Origin: Bacteroidales bacterium
GTDB taxonomy: Bacteria; Bacteroidota; Bacteroidia; Bacteroidales; F082
Length of the DNA: 64,000 nucleotides
NCBI GenBank assembly: GCA_016291135.1
Contig: JAEFAE010000003.1
Span: 20,516 to 84,515, forward strand
Direction of reading: 5' to 3'
A program made the position numbers and the translations under genes. Below are positions 25,111 through 32,626 of the stretch, one piece after another. The notes under the pieces were generated by a model that was not told the DNA's origin, made no database searches, and was given only the letters and a program-made list of their open reading frames with translations. Each line of letters opens with the position of its first letter. The first letter of the stretch is position 1.

Positions 25111-26214
25111 CTATTCTTTCGCCCCCAAATACTGCGACGGCGTCTGTCCGAACTTTTTCTTGAATGAACGCAGGAAGGTGGCGTAGGAATTGAAGCCCGC
25201 CATCATGGAGATGTCTTCCAGAGAGTAACGGTTTCCCGTGCCTTTGCTGTCGAGAAGCGATTTGGCTTCCTCCAAGCGGAAGTCATTGATGTAGTTGTAG
25301 AACGTAACATGCTTCTCTTGGTTGATATAGTTGCTTAGGTATTGGCGGTTGGTGCTTAAATGCTGCGCCAATTTTTGCAAGGTCAGCGTGTTGTCTTGAT
25401 AGAAGCGTTTATCGCGGATAATGCCGTCGATATTGTTGTCAACCAACGATTGGTAAAAGGGCACAGAAACACCTTCTTTGCTTTCTGCGTTAGTCTCTTT
25501 TTCATCATCAGGGACGATAAACACCTGTTGTTGGATGATTTTCTGCATGACGAACCACATGACGATGATGGTCAGGAAGCAATAGAGGGTGTCGAAAAGC
25601 AGGTTGGTTTCAGCTGATGATACGGAAAACCAATTTTTTTGCGAAGCGCTCTCGAGAGCCCAGACCAACTGCACAATGAAATACAGGGTGATGAGGATAC
25701 CACACCAGCGTAGGTCGAAATGTTCAAGGTCGCCCACGTTGTCACGCAGCATGGCGGTGTGTTTCTTGATGGAAATCCACAGTAAGACCAACAATGCAAA
25801 AGAAGCTGCCAAGGTGTAAAACTGCACCACATTATAGATAAGATGATTCTGTGTGACGGCGAACAAGACGATGGCCAAAAGATAGGGCACCTCCAAGAGC
25901 AGCAGTTGGCGCGTCTTGAATCGGGAAGGGAACACCAACGAAACGACGAACATCATATAACCGCCTACGATCAGGTAGTCGTACAACAGCAGTAGCGTGT
26001 TGAGGAAGTCTGAGAAGGGTAGGCTTCCGCAGGCGGCAACGACGAAATTGTTCATGAAGCCGAACGAATGGAGTAGCAAGACCGCTGCAAACACACGCTG
26101 GAACTGGTAGTCGCGATGCTTTTTGTACATGAACACGCTGCAGGCTATCAGCGCACATTGGGTGAACCCGGAAACGAAGCAAAGCAACAATATGTGAAAA
26201 AAGTCGCTGTTCAT
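25111..26214 (-). CDS. Membrane-anchored AraC-family transcriptional regulator
   Basis: A 367-aa regulator. Residues 1-230 contain about seven hydrophobic helices (FFHILLLCFVSGFTQCALIACSVF, VGGYMMFVVSLVF, LLFDTLYCFLTIIVMWFV), so it sits in the inner membrane. The C-terminal 110 residues are a double helix-turn-helix AraC domain: LTLQKLAQHLSTNRQYLSNYI and YSLEDISMMAGFNSYATFLRSFKKKFGQTPSQYL. The ATG at 26214 is preferred to the track start; a -7 box at 26220-26227 leaves only 5 nt, suggesting a near-leaderless mRNA. Three matching repeats lie between it and the divergent lipoprotein gene, which is a likely target. The signal sensed is unknown. Confidence 0.88.
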   Translation of the reverse strand: MNSDFFHILLLCFVSGFTQCALIACSVFMYKKHRDYQFQRVFAAVLLLHSFGFMNNFVVAACGSLPFSDFLNTLLLLYDYLIVGGYMMFVVSLVFPSRFKTRQLLLLEVPYLLAIVLFAVTQNHLIYNVVQFYTLAASFALLVLLWISIKKHTAMLRDNVGDLEHFDLRWCGILITLYFIVQLVWALESASQKNWFSVSSAETNLLFDTLYCFLTIIVMWFVMQKIIQQQVFIVPDDEKETNAESKEGVSVPFYQSLVDNNIDGIIRDKRFYQDNTLTLQKLAQHLSTNRQYLSNYINQEKHVTFYNYINDFRLEEAKSLLDSKGTGNRYSLEDISMMAGFNSYATFLRSFKKKFGQTPSQYLGAKE

Positions 26215-26219
26215 ATCGG

Positions 26220-26227
26220 CAAAGGTA
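26220..26227 (-). promoter_or_regulatory. -7 box (TACCTTTG) of the AraC-type regulator
   Basis: The reverse strand reads TACCTTTG, with 5 nt to the ATG at 26214. Confidence 0.5.
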
Positions 26228-26274
26228 TAGCTTTTCTGTCCTAAGACGAGGTCAAATGGGTCAATTTGTTGATT

Positions 26275-26342
26275 TTTTACGCATTGCAAAGGGATTTTTT
26301 ACGAAATGAAGAAATCGGGCCTTGGATTTTACGCAATGCAAA
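26275..26342. promoter_or_regulatory. Three direct repeats, candidate AraC-type operator array
   Basis: Repeat 1 TTTTACGCATTGCAAA (26275-26290), repeat 2 TTTTACGAAATGAAGA (26297-26312) and repeat 3 TTTTACGCAATGCAAA (26327-26342) have the same orientation. Repeats 1 and 3 differ at one base. Start-to-start distances are 22 and 30 bp, close to two and three helical turns. The array lies between the divergent regulator gene and the BACON lipoprotein gene. Confidence 0.65.
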
Positions 26343-26384
26343 CTGATTTTGGGCGAGTGAAAAGGCGATGTAGATGATAATGGT

Positions 26385-26392
26385 GACCTTTG
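26385..26392 (+). promoter_or_regulatory. Weak -7 box (GACCTTTG) of the BACON lipoprotein gene
   Basis: GACCTTTG differs from TAnnTTTG at the first base and lies 38 nt before the ATG at 26431. A weak box about 42 bp after repeat 3 fits an activator-dependent promoter, but this is inference. Confidence 0.35.
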
Positions 26393-26430
26393 CATCTATA
26401 AGTCATCAATTCTTATAATACTCAATCAAT

Positions 26431-28329
26431 ATGAAGCGATTCTATCTGAAATTAACCATGGGCATTCTGATTGCCTTTGTGCTGGGCTTGATCTCCTGCA
26501 CCAAGGAGAAGGCCACAGGCAGCATCCAAGGCATCGTCACCAATGTCAACACCTCCGAACCCATCCAAGGCGTCAACATCTCGCTCAGCCCGACAGGGGC
26601 CTCGGCAGTGACCGGTAGTGACGGCCGCTATGAGTTCCACAACCTCGAAGTGGGCAACTACACCGTACAAGGCATGAAAGCCGGCTTCGAGAGCAACACC
26701 AAGAACATCAGCATCACGGCGGGCAACGTGTCGTCGGGCGACATGCAGCTGCGTCCCACAGTGAGCGGTTTCCGCCTCAACGTGGAGTACCTCGACTTCA
26801 GCACTAACTTCTCGCAGCTGCAGTTCAAGATCATCAACGCCAGCGCGACCTTGCCGCTGAGCTGGGAGATCATGGAGAGCATGAACTGGATGACTGTCAC
26901 ACCTTCGACGGGCAACCTTCAAGGCGGCCAGGAAGCCACCATTACGGTGAACATCGATCGCTCGCTCATCCCGCAAAGCACTACGGCCAACCTTACTGTG
27001 CGCAGCGCCGACCAAAGTGTGGTCCTGCCCGTGAACGTGAGCGTTTCAGGCAACAACGGTCCGCAGCTTCAACTGAGCGAAACCTTGCTCGACTTCGGCA
27101 CTTCGGCCAACAGCCTGGCTTTCTACGTGATGAACACCGGCCCGGTAGGCACATCGCTCAACTGGGTGTGTTCCAACATCAACGTTAGCTGGCTGACCTT
27201 GATGCCCACCTCGGGTAATACCGCCGGCGGTGCCAGCACCATGGTGACCGCCATCATCGATCGCAGCCAAATCAGCGGCATGGTCTCCACTTCAGTCACG
27301 GTAAACGGCGCGGGCACCTCGCAAGCCATCACCTTCAGCGCAGCGGCCAGCGGCACGGGCACGGCCATCCTTCAGTTGAGCGAAGGCTCGTTGGACTTCG
27401 GCGAGACCGAGACCACCAAGACCTTCCAGGTGAAAAACGTAGGCTCGCCAGGCACGGTGCTCAACTGGAGTATCAATGCTCCATCGGAAAGCTGGCTGAC
27501 CGTCGCTCCGCTTTCGGGTAACACCAATGCGGGCAGCGGTACCCCAGTGACTGTCGTTGTTGACCGTAGCCAACTCCAGAGCAGTGTGTCGGCCAACATT
27601 ATGGTGAGTGGCGGTGGTAACAACTCAAACCTTTCCGTTTCAGTCACCTACGTTGATAACGGTATGGTAGTTCCCAGCGGCCTTCAGTGTTATTACATCT
27701 TCGATGACGGCACGGCCAACGACCTAACCGATAACGGCGTTGATGCTGTGCTGATGAACTCAGCCACCACGGTCGCTGACGGGGCGCGGACTTACCTGAA
27801 GCTCAACATGATTACCGACGACTACTTGAACATCCCCTACAACCTGTTCAGGGGTCTCACCAGCTGGAGCGTCTGCTTCTGGATCAAGGACTTCGGCGCC
27901 GGCAATGTCTTTTCGGGATGGAACACAGGAAGCAGCTCTGCTTACGGTGACGCGCCCCTTTTCTGGGCCATGCAGGACGGCAAGTTCAAGATTAAATGCA
28001 GGAGCAGTTACATGCCTGACGGTGGAGATGCTTTCTCCTACAACTACACCAACATCCAAGCCGACGGTAGTTGGCACTTCGTTGTTGTAACCATGGAATG
28101 CGAGAACAATGTGGGTAACGCCAAACTCTATGTCGATGGCTCGCTGAAAGACCAGATAACCACCACACACCATACAAGCACTATCGGCGATGCCTCCAAG
28201 ATCTCCTTCGGCGGCTCCAAGGACGGCTTATACCCCTTCAGCAGTAGCATGAAGTTGGATAACATCCGCATCTACAACCGCACCATCACTGCAGCCGAGG
28301 TTCAGCTGATCTATAACGCTGAGCGCTAA
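26431..28329 (+). CDS. Lipoprotein with BACON repeats and a C-terminal LamG-like domain
   Basis: A 632-aa surface lipoprotein (lipobox LGLISC, Cys23). Domain order: a carboxypeptidase-regulatory-like beta-sandwich (about 30-108, GSIQGIVTNVNTSEPIQGV), three BACON-type domains (about 112-207, 210-310 and 312-405, each with an LxFG/LDF start and a SWLTV/NWMTV core followed by SGNxxGG), and a LamG/concanavalin-like domain (about 415-632, SWSVCFWIKDFGAGNVFSGW, GSWHFVVVTME, KLYVDGSLKDQ, KLDNIRIYNRTITAAEV). BACON domains occur in Bacteroidota surface proteins that bind glycans or mucin. No catalytic domain is seen. Regulation by the adjacent AraC-type protein is likely. Confidence 0.85.
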   Translation: MKRFYLKLTMGILIAFVLGLISCTKEKATGSIQGIVTNVNTSEPIQGVNISLSPTGASAVTGSDGRYEFHNLEVGNYTVQGMKAGFESNTKNISITAGNVSSGDMQLRPTVSGFRLNVEYLDFSTNFSQLQFKIINASATLPLSWEIMESMNWMTVTPSTGNLQGGQEATITVNIDRSLIPQSTTANLTVRSADQSVVLPVNVSVSGNNGPQLQLSETLLDFGTSANSLAFYVMNTGPVGTSLNWVCSNINVSWLTLMPTSGNTAGGASTMVTAIIDRSQISGMVSTSVTVNGAGTSQAITFSAAASGTGTAILQLSEGSLDFGETETTKTFQVKNVGSPGTVLNWSINAPSESWLTVAPLSGNTNAGSGTPVTVVVDRSQLQSSVSANIMVSGGGNNSNLSVSVTYVDNGMVVPSGLQCYYIFDDGTANDLTDNGVDAVLMNSATTVADGARTYLKLNMITDDYLNIPYNLFRGLTSWSVCFWIKDFGAGNVFSGWNTGSSSAYGDAPLFWAMQDGKFKIKCRSSYMPDGGDAFSYNYTNIQADGSWHFVVVTMECENNVGNAKLYVDGSLKDQITTTHHTSTIGDASKISFGGSKDGLYPFSSSMKLDNIRIYNRTITAAEVQLIYNAER

Positions 28330-28352
28330 AACCAACCTTTTCTTGAAATGTG

Positions 28353-28384
28353 AGGGATTTCCGCAAGGGGATCCCTTTTTTTTT
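28353..28384 (+). terminator. Intrinsic terminator after the BACON lipoprotein
   Basis: The stem AGGGATTTCC-gcaa-GGGGATCCCT (with two G-T pairs) closes with a GCAA tetraloop and runs into nine T. Confidence 0.8.
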
Positions 28385-28417
28385 GTGCAAACCGGTATCT
28401 GGTTCTCCCCAAAAGTG

Positions 28418-28425
28418 TATTTTTG
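28418..28425 (+). promoter_or_regulatory. -7 box (TATTTTTG) of the fucosidase gene
   Basis: TATTTTTG lies 28 nt before the ATG at 28454 and inside the longer track ORF, so it decides the start. Confidence 0.55.
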
Positions 28426-28453
28426 CTTTAATCTAACCAAAAATGCTTTTGAT

Positions 28454-29914
28454 ATGAAGAAATATGCTCGCTTATTATGCGCTTCGTTATTATTGGCCAT
28501 GGCCAGTTGTTTAGTGACGCTTTCCTGTAGCCACCGCCCCGAAAGGGTCTATCCTTTGCCGACCCAGCAACAACTGGAATGGCAGCAGCTGGAGACCTAC
28601 GCCTTCATCCATTTCGGACTGAACACGTTCAATGACATGGAATGGGGCTACGGCGACACCCCGGCGGAGACTTTCAATCCTACCGATCTGGACTGCGAAC
28701 AATGGGTGCTGACACTGAAAGCCGCTGGCATGAAGGGAGTGATCTTTACCGCCAAACACCATGATGGGTTCTGTCTCTGGCCCACAGAGACAACAGACTA
28801 TAACATCCGCCATACGCCTTATAAAGACGGCCAAGGCGACGTGGTAGGTGAGCTGTGCGAAGCCTGCCGCAAACATGGCTTGCGGTTTGGCTTGTATCTG
28901 TCGCCTTGGGACCGGCATCAGGCGGACTATGGCAGGGAAGGGTATGTCGCTCTCTACCATCAACAGATTCAGGAACTCTTGGAGCGTTACAGCCCGCTCT
29001 TTGAGTTCTGGTTCGACGGCGCCAACGGCGGCGACGGTTGGTACGGCGGTGCCTGTGAGAAACGCGCTATCGTGGCTTCGGAGTACTATGACTATGAGAA
29101 AGCCCGCGACATCGTGTGGCGCCATAGTCCCCAAGCAGCCATCTTTGGAGGGACGGTGCCCACCTTGCGTTGGATCGGCAACGAAAGGGGATGGGCCGCT
29201 GCCACCCAATGGTGTTCCTATTCCATGGATTATCAGGACCTGAACAACCCCAAACTGCTGGCCACCGGCCTTCCCGACGGGGAGGCGTGGCTACCCGCCG
29301 AGGTGGATGTCTCCATCCGTCCAGGATGGTTCTATCACTCCAGCGAAGATAGCCTGGTGAAAACCGTGGATCAACTCATGGAACTCTACGACCATAGCGT
29401 GGGCCGCAATGCCAACCTGTTGCTGAACTTCCCGGTGAACAAAGAGGGGAGGATCCCGGCCATCGACTCGGCCAACGCCGTGGCATGGCACCAACGACTG
29501 CAAAGCGATTTTGCCCATAATGTGCTGAAAGGCAGCGAGGTGCACGCAAACAGTACGCGGGGACGGGGTTTCAAGGCCTCCAACGTGTTGAAAGAAGGGA
29601 ACTGCTATTGGGCGGTTGAGGATGGCGTCACCTGTGCGGAGCTGGTCTTCACCTTGAAAGAACCAACGAAAATGAATACCTTGGTGTTACAGGAACGTCT
29701 TTCCATGGGCCAGCGTGTGAAAAGCTTCAGTGTCTCCTATCACGCCAACGGTCATTGGCTGCCCATCGAGACAGAGGAGCCCATGACTACCATTGGGCAT
29801 AAGAGAATCATTCGTTTTCAGCCGGTTACGGCCGATCAATTACGAATTAGGTTGCATACCAGAAAAGGCCCCGTCTGCCTGGATCGGGTGGGGGCGTACT
29901 TGGCTGGGGACTAA
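28454..29914 (+). CDS. GH29 alpha-L-fucosidase
   Basis: A 486-aa glycoside hydrolase family 29 enzyme that releases L-fucose from glycans. The N-terminus is a signal sequence with two possible lipoboxes (AMASC at Cys19 or VTLSC at Cys25). The (beta/alpha)8 barrel shows AYAFIHFGLNTFNDMEWGYG, FTAKHHDGFCLWPTETTDYN, HGLRFGLYLSPWDRH and the nucleophile Asp188 in FEFWFDGANGG. The C-terminal 110 residues resemble a galactose-binding-like sandwich. The sequence looks like the alpha-1,3/1,4 subgroup, but linkage preference is uncertain. Its stop TAA lies in CTAA shared with the sirtuin's TAG on the other strand. Confidence 0.92.
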   Translation: MKKYARLLCASLLLAMASCLVTLSCSHRPERVYPLPTQQQLEWQQLETYAFIHFGLNTFNDMEWGYGDTPAETFNPTDLDCEQWVLTLKAAGMKGVIFTAKHHDGFCLWPTETTDYNIRHTPYKDGQGDVVGELCEACRKHGLRFGLYLSPWDRHQADYGREGYVALYHQQIQELLERYSPLFEFWFDGANGGDGWYGGACEKRAIVASEYYDYEKARDIVWRHSPQAAIFGGTVPTLRWIGNERGWAAATQWCSYSMDYQDLNNPKLLATGLPDGEAWLPAEVDVSIRPGWFYHSSEDSLVKTVDQLMELYDHSVGRNANLLLNFPVNKEGRIPAIDSANAVAWHQRLQSDFAHNVLKGSEVHANSTRGRGFKASNVLKEGNCYWAVEDGVTCAELVFTLKEPTKMNTLVLQERLSMGQRVKSFSVSYHANGHWLPIETEEPMTTIGHKRIIRFQPVTADQLRIRLHTRKGPVCLDRVGAYLAGD

Positions 29915-30666
29915 GCTTGTTCCATCAACGCATCGATCTTAGGCAGGATCTCACCCGACTTGCCTTGGAGATATACATCCGTGATGTAATTCGTGTAGGT
30001 GGACGGTTCCATGTTGATCTCAATGATCTTGGCGCCGTTTCGTTTGGCGATGCCGGGAATCATGTTGGCCGGGCTGACTTGTCCCGAAGTGCCGATGATG
30101 ACGAAGGCGTCGCATTTTTCCGCTGCCTTGACGGAGCCGTAGTAGGCGTCTTCGGGGATGCCCTCGCCAAAGAAGATGAAGTCGGGCTTCATCAGGCCGC
30201 CGCAGTGCTCGCAATGCGGCGGTTCTTCCGTGAGTTTCAAGCGTTTGGCGTCTACCTTTCGTCCGCATTTCGTACAGACGAAGCGCGACATGTTGCCGTG
30301 GAACTCATAGACGGTCTTGTTTCCGGCCACGGTGTGGAGGTCGTCGATGTTCTGGGTGATGACGCAGCTCAGGCGGCCTTCCTGTTCCCACTTGGCCAGG
30401 ACGCGGTGTCCCGGGTTGGGTTGGATGGCGTTGTTGCTGAAGAAGTTGTAGAACACCTCGCGGATGATCTTCCATGAGTCCTTGGTATGCCGGTAGTAGT
30501 AGTCGATGTCGAGCGAGTTGGGGTCGTACTGGTTCCAGATGCCGCCCTCGCCACGGAAGGGCGGGATGCCGCTTTCTGCCGAGGTGCCGGCGCCGGTGAA
30601 TCCCACGATGTTCTTGGCCCCTGAGAGGATACGGGCCGCTTCACGGATGTTGTCTTGCAGTTCCAT
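29911..30666 (-). CDS. Sirtuin NAD-dependent protein deacylase
   Basis: A 251-aa Sir2-family enzyme using NAD to remove acyl groups from lysines. Motifs: GAGTSAESGIPPFRG (residues 25-39), TQNIDDLH (about 104-111), the catalytic His in YEFHGN, a Cys4 zinc site (CTKC and CEHC) and GTSGQVSPAN. The first base of its ATG codon is shared with the last base of the aat TAA stop (TAATG), so it is probably translated by coupling behind aat. Confidence 0.95.
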   Translation of the reverse strand: MELQDNIREAARILSGAKNIVGFTGAGTSAESGIPPFRGEGGIWNQYDPNSLDIDYYYRHTKDSWKIIREVFYNFFSNNAIQPNPGHRVLAKWEQEGRLSCVITQNIDDLHTVAGNKTVYEFHGNMSRFVCTKCGRKVDAKRLKLTEEPPHCEHCGGLMKPDFIFFGEGIPEDAYYGSVKAAEKCDAFVIIGTSGQVSPANMIPGIAKRNGAKIIEINMEPSTYTNYITDVYLQGKSGEILPKIDALMEQA

Positions 30667-31451
30667 TAGTCTTCGTTATTGAGTGCCAAATCGGCGTCCA
30701 GGTTGTAGGCCCGGAACGAGGCCCTTTCGGCTTGGTTGATAATCAGTTGGAATTTTTTGGCGGTGCCATCGCCCCAGTTGCCCATGAGGGTGGGCGCCTG
30801 CACCAGGTTCTTGATTTCGTCGATGTAGTCCTGTCGGGCGATGTTGTAGGCGCCAAGGCTCACCAGGTGTCGGGTTTCCTGTTGGCAGTCGATGAGTTGG
30901 AAACCGTGTCCGATCAGGAACTGATGGAGGTGATAAAACGCCACCTTGGAGGCGTCGCTCACATGGTGGAACATCGACTCGCCGCAGAATAGCGTCCCCA
31001 GCGAGACCCCGTACAGCCCGCCGACCAAGACCCCTTCGTGGTAGGTCTCGAAGGAATGGGCGAGTCCCATGCGATGGAGCTGGATGTAGGCGTCGAGCAT
31101 CTCGTCGGTGATCCAGGTGCCGAATTGTCCTTCACGGGGTGTTTGGGCGCAGTTTCGCATGACACTTTCAAAGTCCGTGTCGATACGGCATTCGAAGCGC
31201 CCCGAGTGGAGGGTGTGGCGCAACGACTTGGAGACCCGCATCTCGCCGGGCCGGATGACCAGACGGGGATCGAGCGACCACCAGAGCAAGAGTTCCCCTT
31301 CGCTGTACCAGGGGAAAATACCGTTGGCGTAGGCGATGACGAGCCTTTCAGGGGAGAGGTCGCCTCCAAAGGCAAGCAACCCGTCTTTGTTCGCCATGCT
31401 GGCGGGCGGGAAGTTGTAGTCGTCGTCGTTGAGTTGATAGATTCGGTTCAT
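30666..31451 (-). CDS. aat: Leucyl/phenylalanyl-tRNA-protein transferase
   Basis: A 261-aa N-end rule enzyme that transfers Leu or Phe from tRNA to proteins with N-terminal Arg or Lys, marking them for ClpS/ClpAP. Family stretches: DGLLAFGGDLSPERLVIAYANGIFPWYSEGELLLWWSLDPR, GTWITDEMLDAY, GLAHSFETYHEGVLVGGLYGVSLGTLFCGESMFH and LIDCQQETRHLVSLGA. ATG 31451 is used, in agreement with the -7 box at 31465-31472. It is coupled to the sirtuin gene downstream. Confidence 0.95.
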   Translation of the reverse strand: MNRIYQLNDDDYNFPPASMANKDGLLAFGGDLSPERLVIAYANGIFPWYSEGELLLWWSLDPRLVIRPGEMRVSKSLRHTLHSGRFECRIDTDFESVMRNCAQTPREGQFGTWITDEMLDAYIQLHRMGLAHSFETYHEGVLVGGLYGVSLGTLFCGESMFHHVSDASKVAFYHLHQFLIGHGFQLIDCQQETRHLVSLGAYNIARQDYIDEIKNLVQAPTLMGNWGDGTAKKFQLIINQAERASFRAYNLDADLALNNED

Positions 31452-31464
31452 TTCGATTGGAAGG

Positions 31465-31472
31465 CAAAGATA
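31465..31472 (-). promoter_or_regulatory. -7 box (TATCTTTG) of aat
   Basis: The reverse strand reads TATCTTTG, 13 nt upstream of ATG 31451. Confidence 0.55.
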
Positions 31473-31522
31473 CAAAAATTAATCGATTTCGCAATGGAAA
31501 TTGCTGTGTAAAATAAAATTTA

Positions 31523-31530
31523 TATATTTG
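31523..31530 (+). promoter_or_regulatory. -7 box (TATATTTG) of the endonuclease/phosphatase-fold gene
   Basis: TATATTTG lies about 20 nt before the start codons at 31550/31553. Confidence 0.55.
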
Positions 31531-31549
31531 TAGCAAAAATCAATTATGA

Positions 31550-32626
31550 ATGATGAAGAAAACGCTATTGATTATGATGACGCTGGTCACGCCGCTTGCC
31601 CTCCTTGGGCAGGAAGGGAAGGTGGATTCAGTATGGGTGGCTTTTTGGAACCTGGAGAACTTTTTTGATCCTTTTGTGGACAGTACGCTAGCCTATAACG
31701 AATACACGGAACAGGGCGGCCAGCATTGGACGGTGTCGCGGTTCCAACGCAAGCGGAACAACCTCTACAAGGCCATTCTTGCCTTCTCGGAAGGCTCGCC
31801 CATTGGGCTTTTCGGCGTGTGCGAGGTGGAGAACGAATACGTGCTCAATGCCCTGTTTGCCCAGACGCCGTTGCGGCGCTTCCATTACCGTTGGGTCCAT
31901 GAGGACGGCCCGGACCGTCGGGGCATCGATCCGGCCATCGTGTATTCGAAGGACCGTTTCCAGCTGTTGGCCAGCGAGGCGATTCCATACCGAAACCCTT
32001 TGGATCCCAAGGCAGTCTCGCGCGACATTCTTTATGCCAAGTTCTATGACTATAGGGAGGACACCCTTCACTGCTTTGTGAACCACTGGCCCTCGAAGTA
32101 TCGGGGCGAGTTGGAGACGGTGGAGGCTCGGAATGCCGCGGCAAGGATCCTGCGGGCCCGGGTGGATTCCCTGTGTGCGGCTTCGGGTGCGCCGCCCAAG
32201 ATCCTGATCATGGGTGATTTCAACGACACTCCCGAGGCGCCCTGCCTCAGGGAAGCCTTGGGGGCGCTACCGCTCCATGAAATCGCCTTGGGCGACCTCC
32301 GGTTCGGGCCCGCCGAAGGGGAAGACCCATCCTCTTGCCACCGGTTGGTCAACTTGTTTGCGGATCCCGCTTCCTTGGGCTTCAAAGGCACCATAAAGTA
32401 TCGGGAAACTTGGTCGGTATTCGATCAAATAATCGTTTCCAAATCATTGATAAACAATTGTTCACTGCATTGTACTTTAAGTGATGCTCGAATTGTCCAT
32501 GAGGCGTTTTTGCTGGAGGAAGATCCGACGTATCATGGGCAGAAACTGAACCGTACCTACCTGGGGCCGAAGTACCATGGAGGCTATAGCGACCACCTTC
32601 CGGTCATGCTCCTGTTGCGGTATTAG
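31550..32626 (+). CDS. Exported endonuclease/exonuclease/phosphatase-family protein
   Basis: A 358-aa metal-dependent hydrolase of the EEP superfamily with a signal peptide (ending LALLGQ). EEP motifs: VAFWNLENFFDP (metal Asn/Glu region), FGVCEVEN, FVNHWPSK (catalytic His), ILIMGDFNDTPEAP and the final SDHLPVMLLL. Such exported Bacteroidota proteins may be nucleases or phosphatases; substrate is unknown. Two adjacent ATGs (31550 and 31553) are equally likely starts. The last 23 bp overlap the converging AddB-like gene. Confidence 0.85.
   Translation: MMKKTLLIMMTLVTPLALLGQEGKVDSVWVAFWNLENFFDPFVDSTLAYNEYTEQGGQHWTVSRFQRKRNNLYKAILAFSEGSPIGLFGVCEVENEYVLNALFAQTPLRRFHYRWVHEDGPDRRGIDPAIVYSKDRFQLLASEAIPYRNPLDPKAVSRDILYAKFYDYREDTLHCFVNHWPSKYRGELETVEARNAAARILRARVDSLCAASGAPPKILIMGDFNDTPEAPCLREALGALPLHEIALGDLRFGPAEGEDPSSCHRLVNLFADPASLGFKGTIKYRETWSVFDQIIVSKSLINNCSLHCTLSDARIVHEAFLLEEDPTYHGQKLNRTYLGPKYHGGYSDHLPVMLLLRY

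Noticed and set aside
29917-30477. 186-aa plus-strand ORF over the sirtuin gene
   Set aside because: Antisense shadow; the sirtuin has all its motifs.
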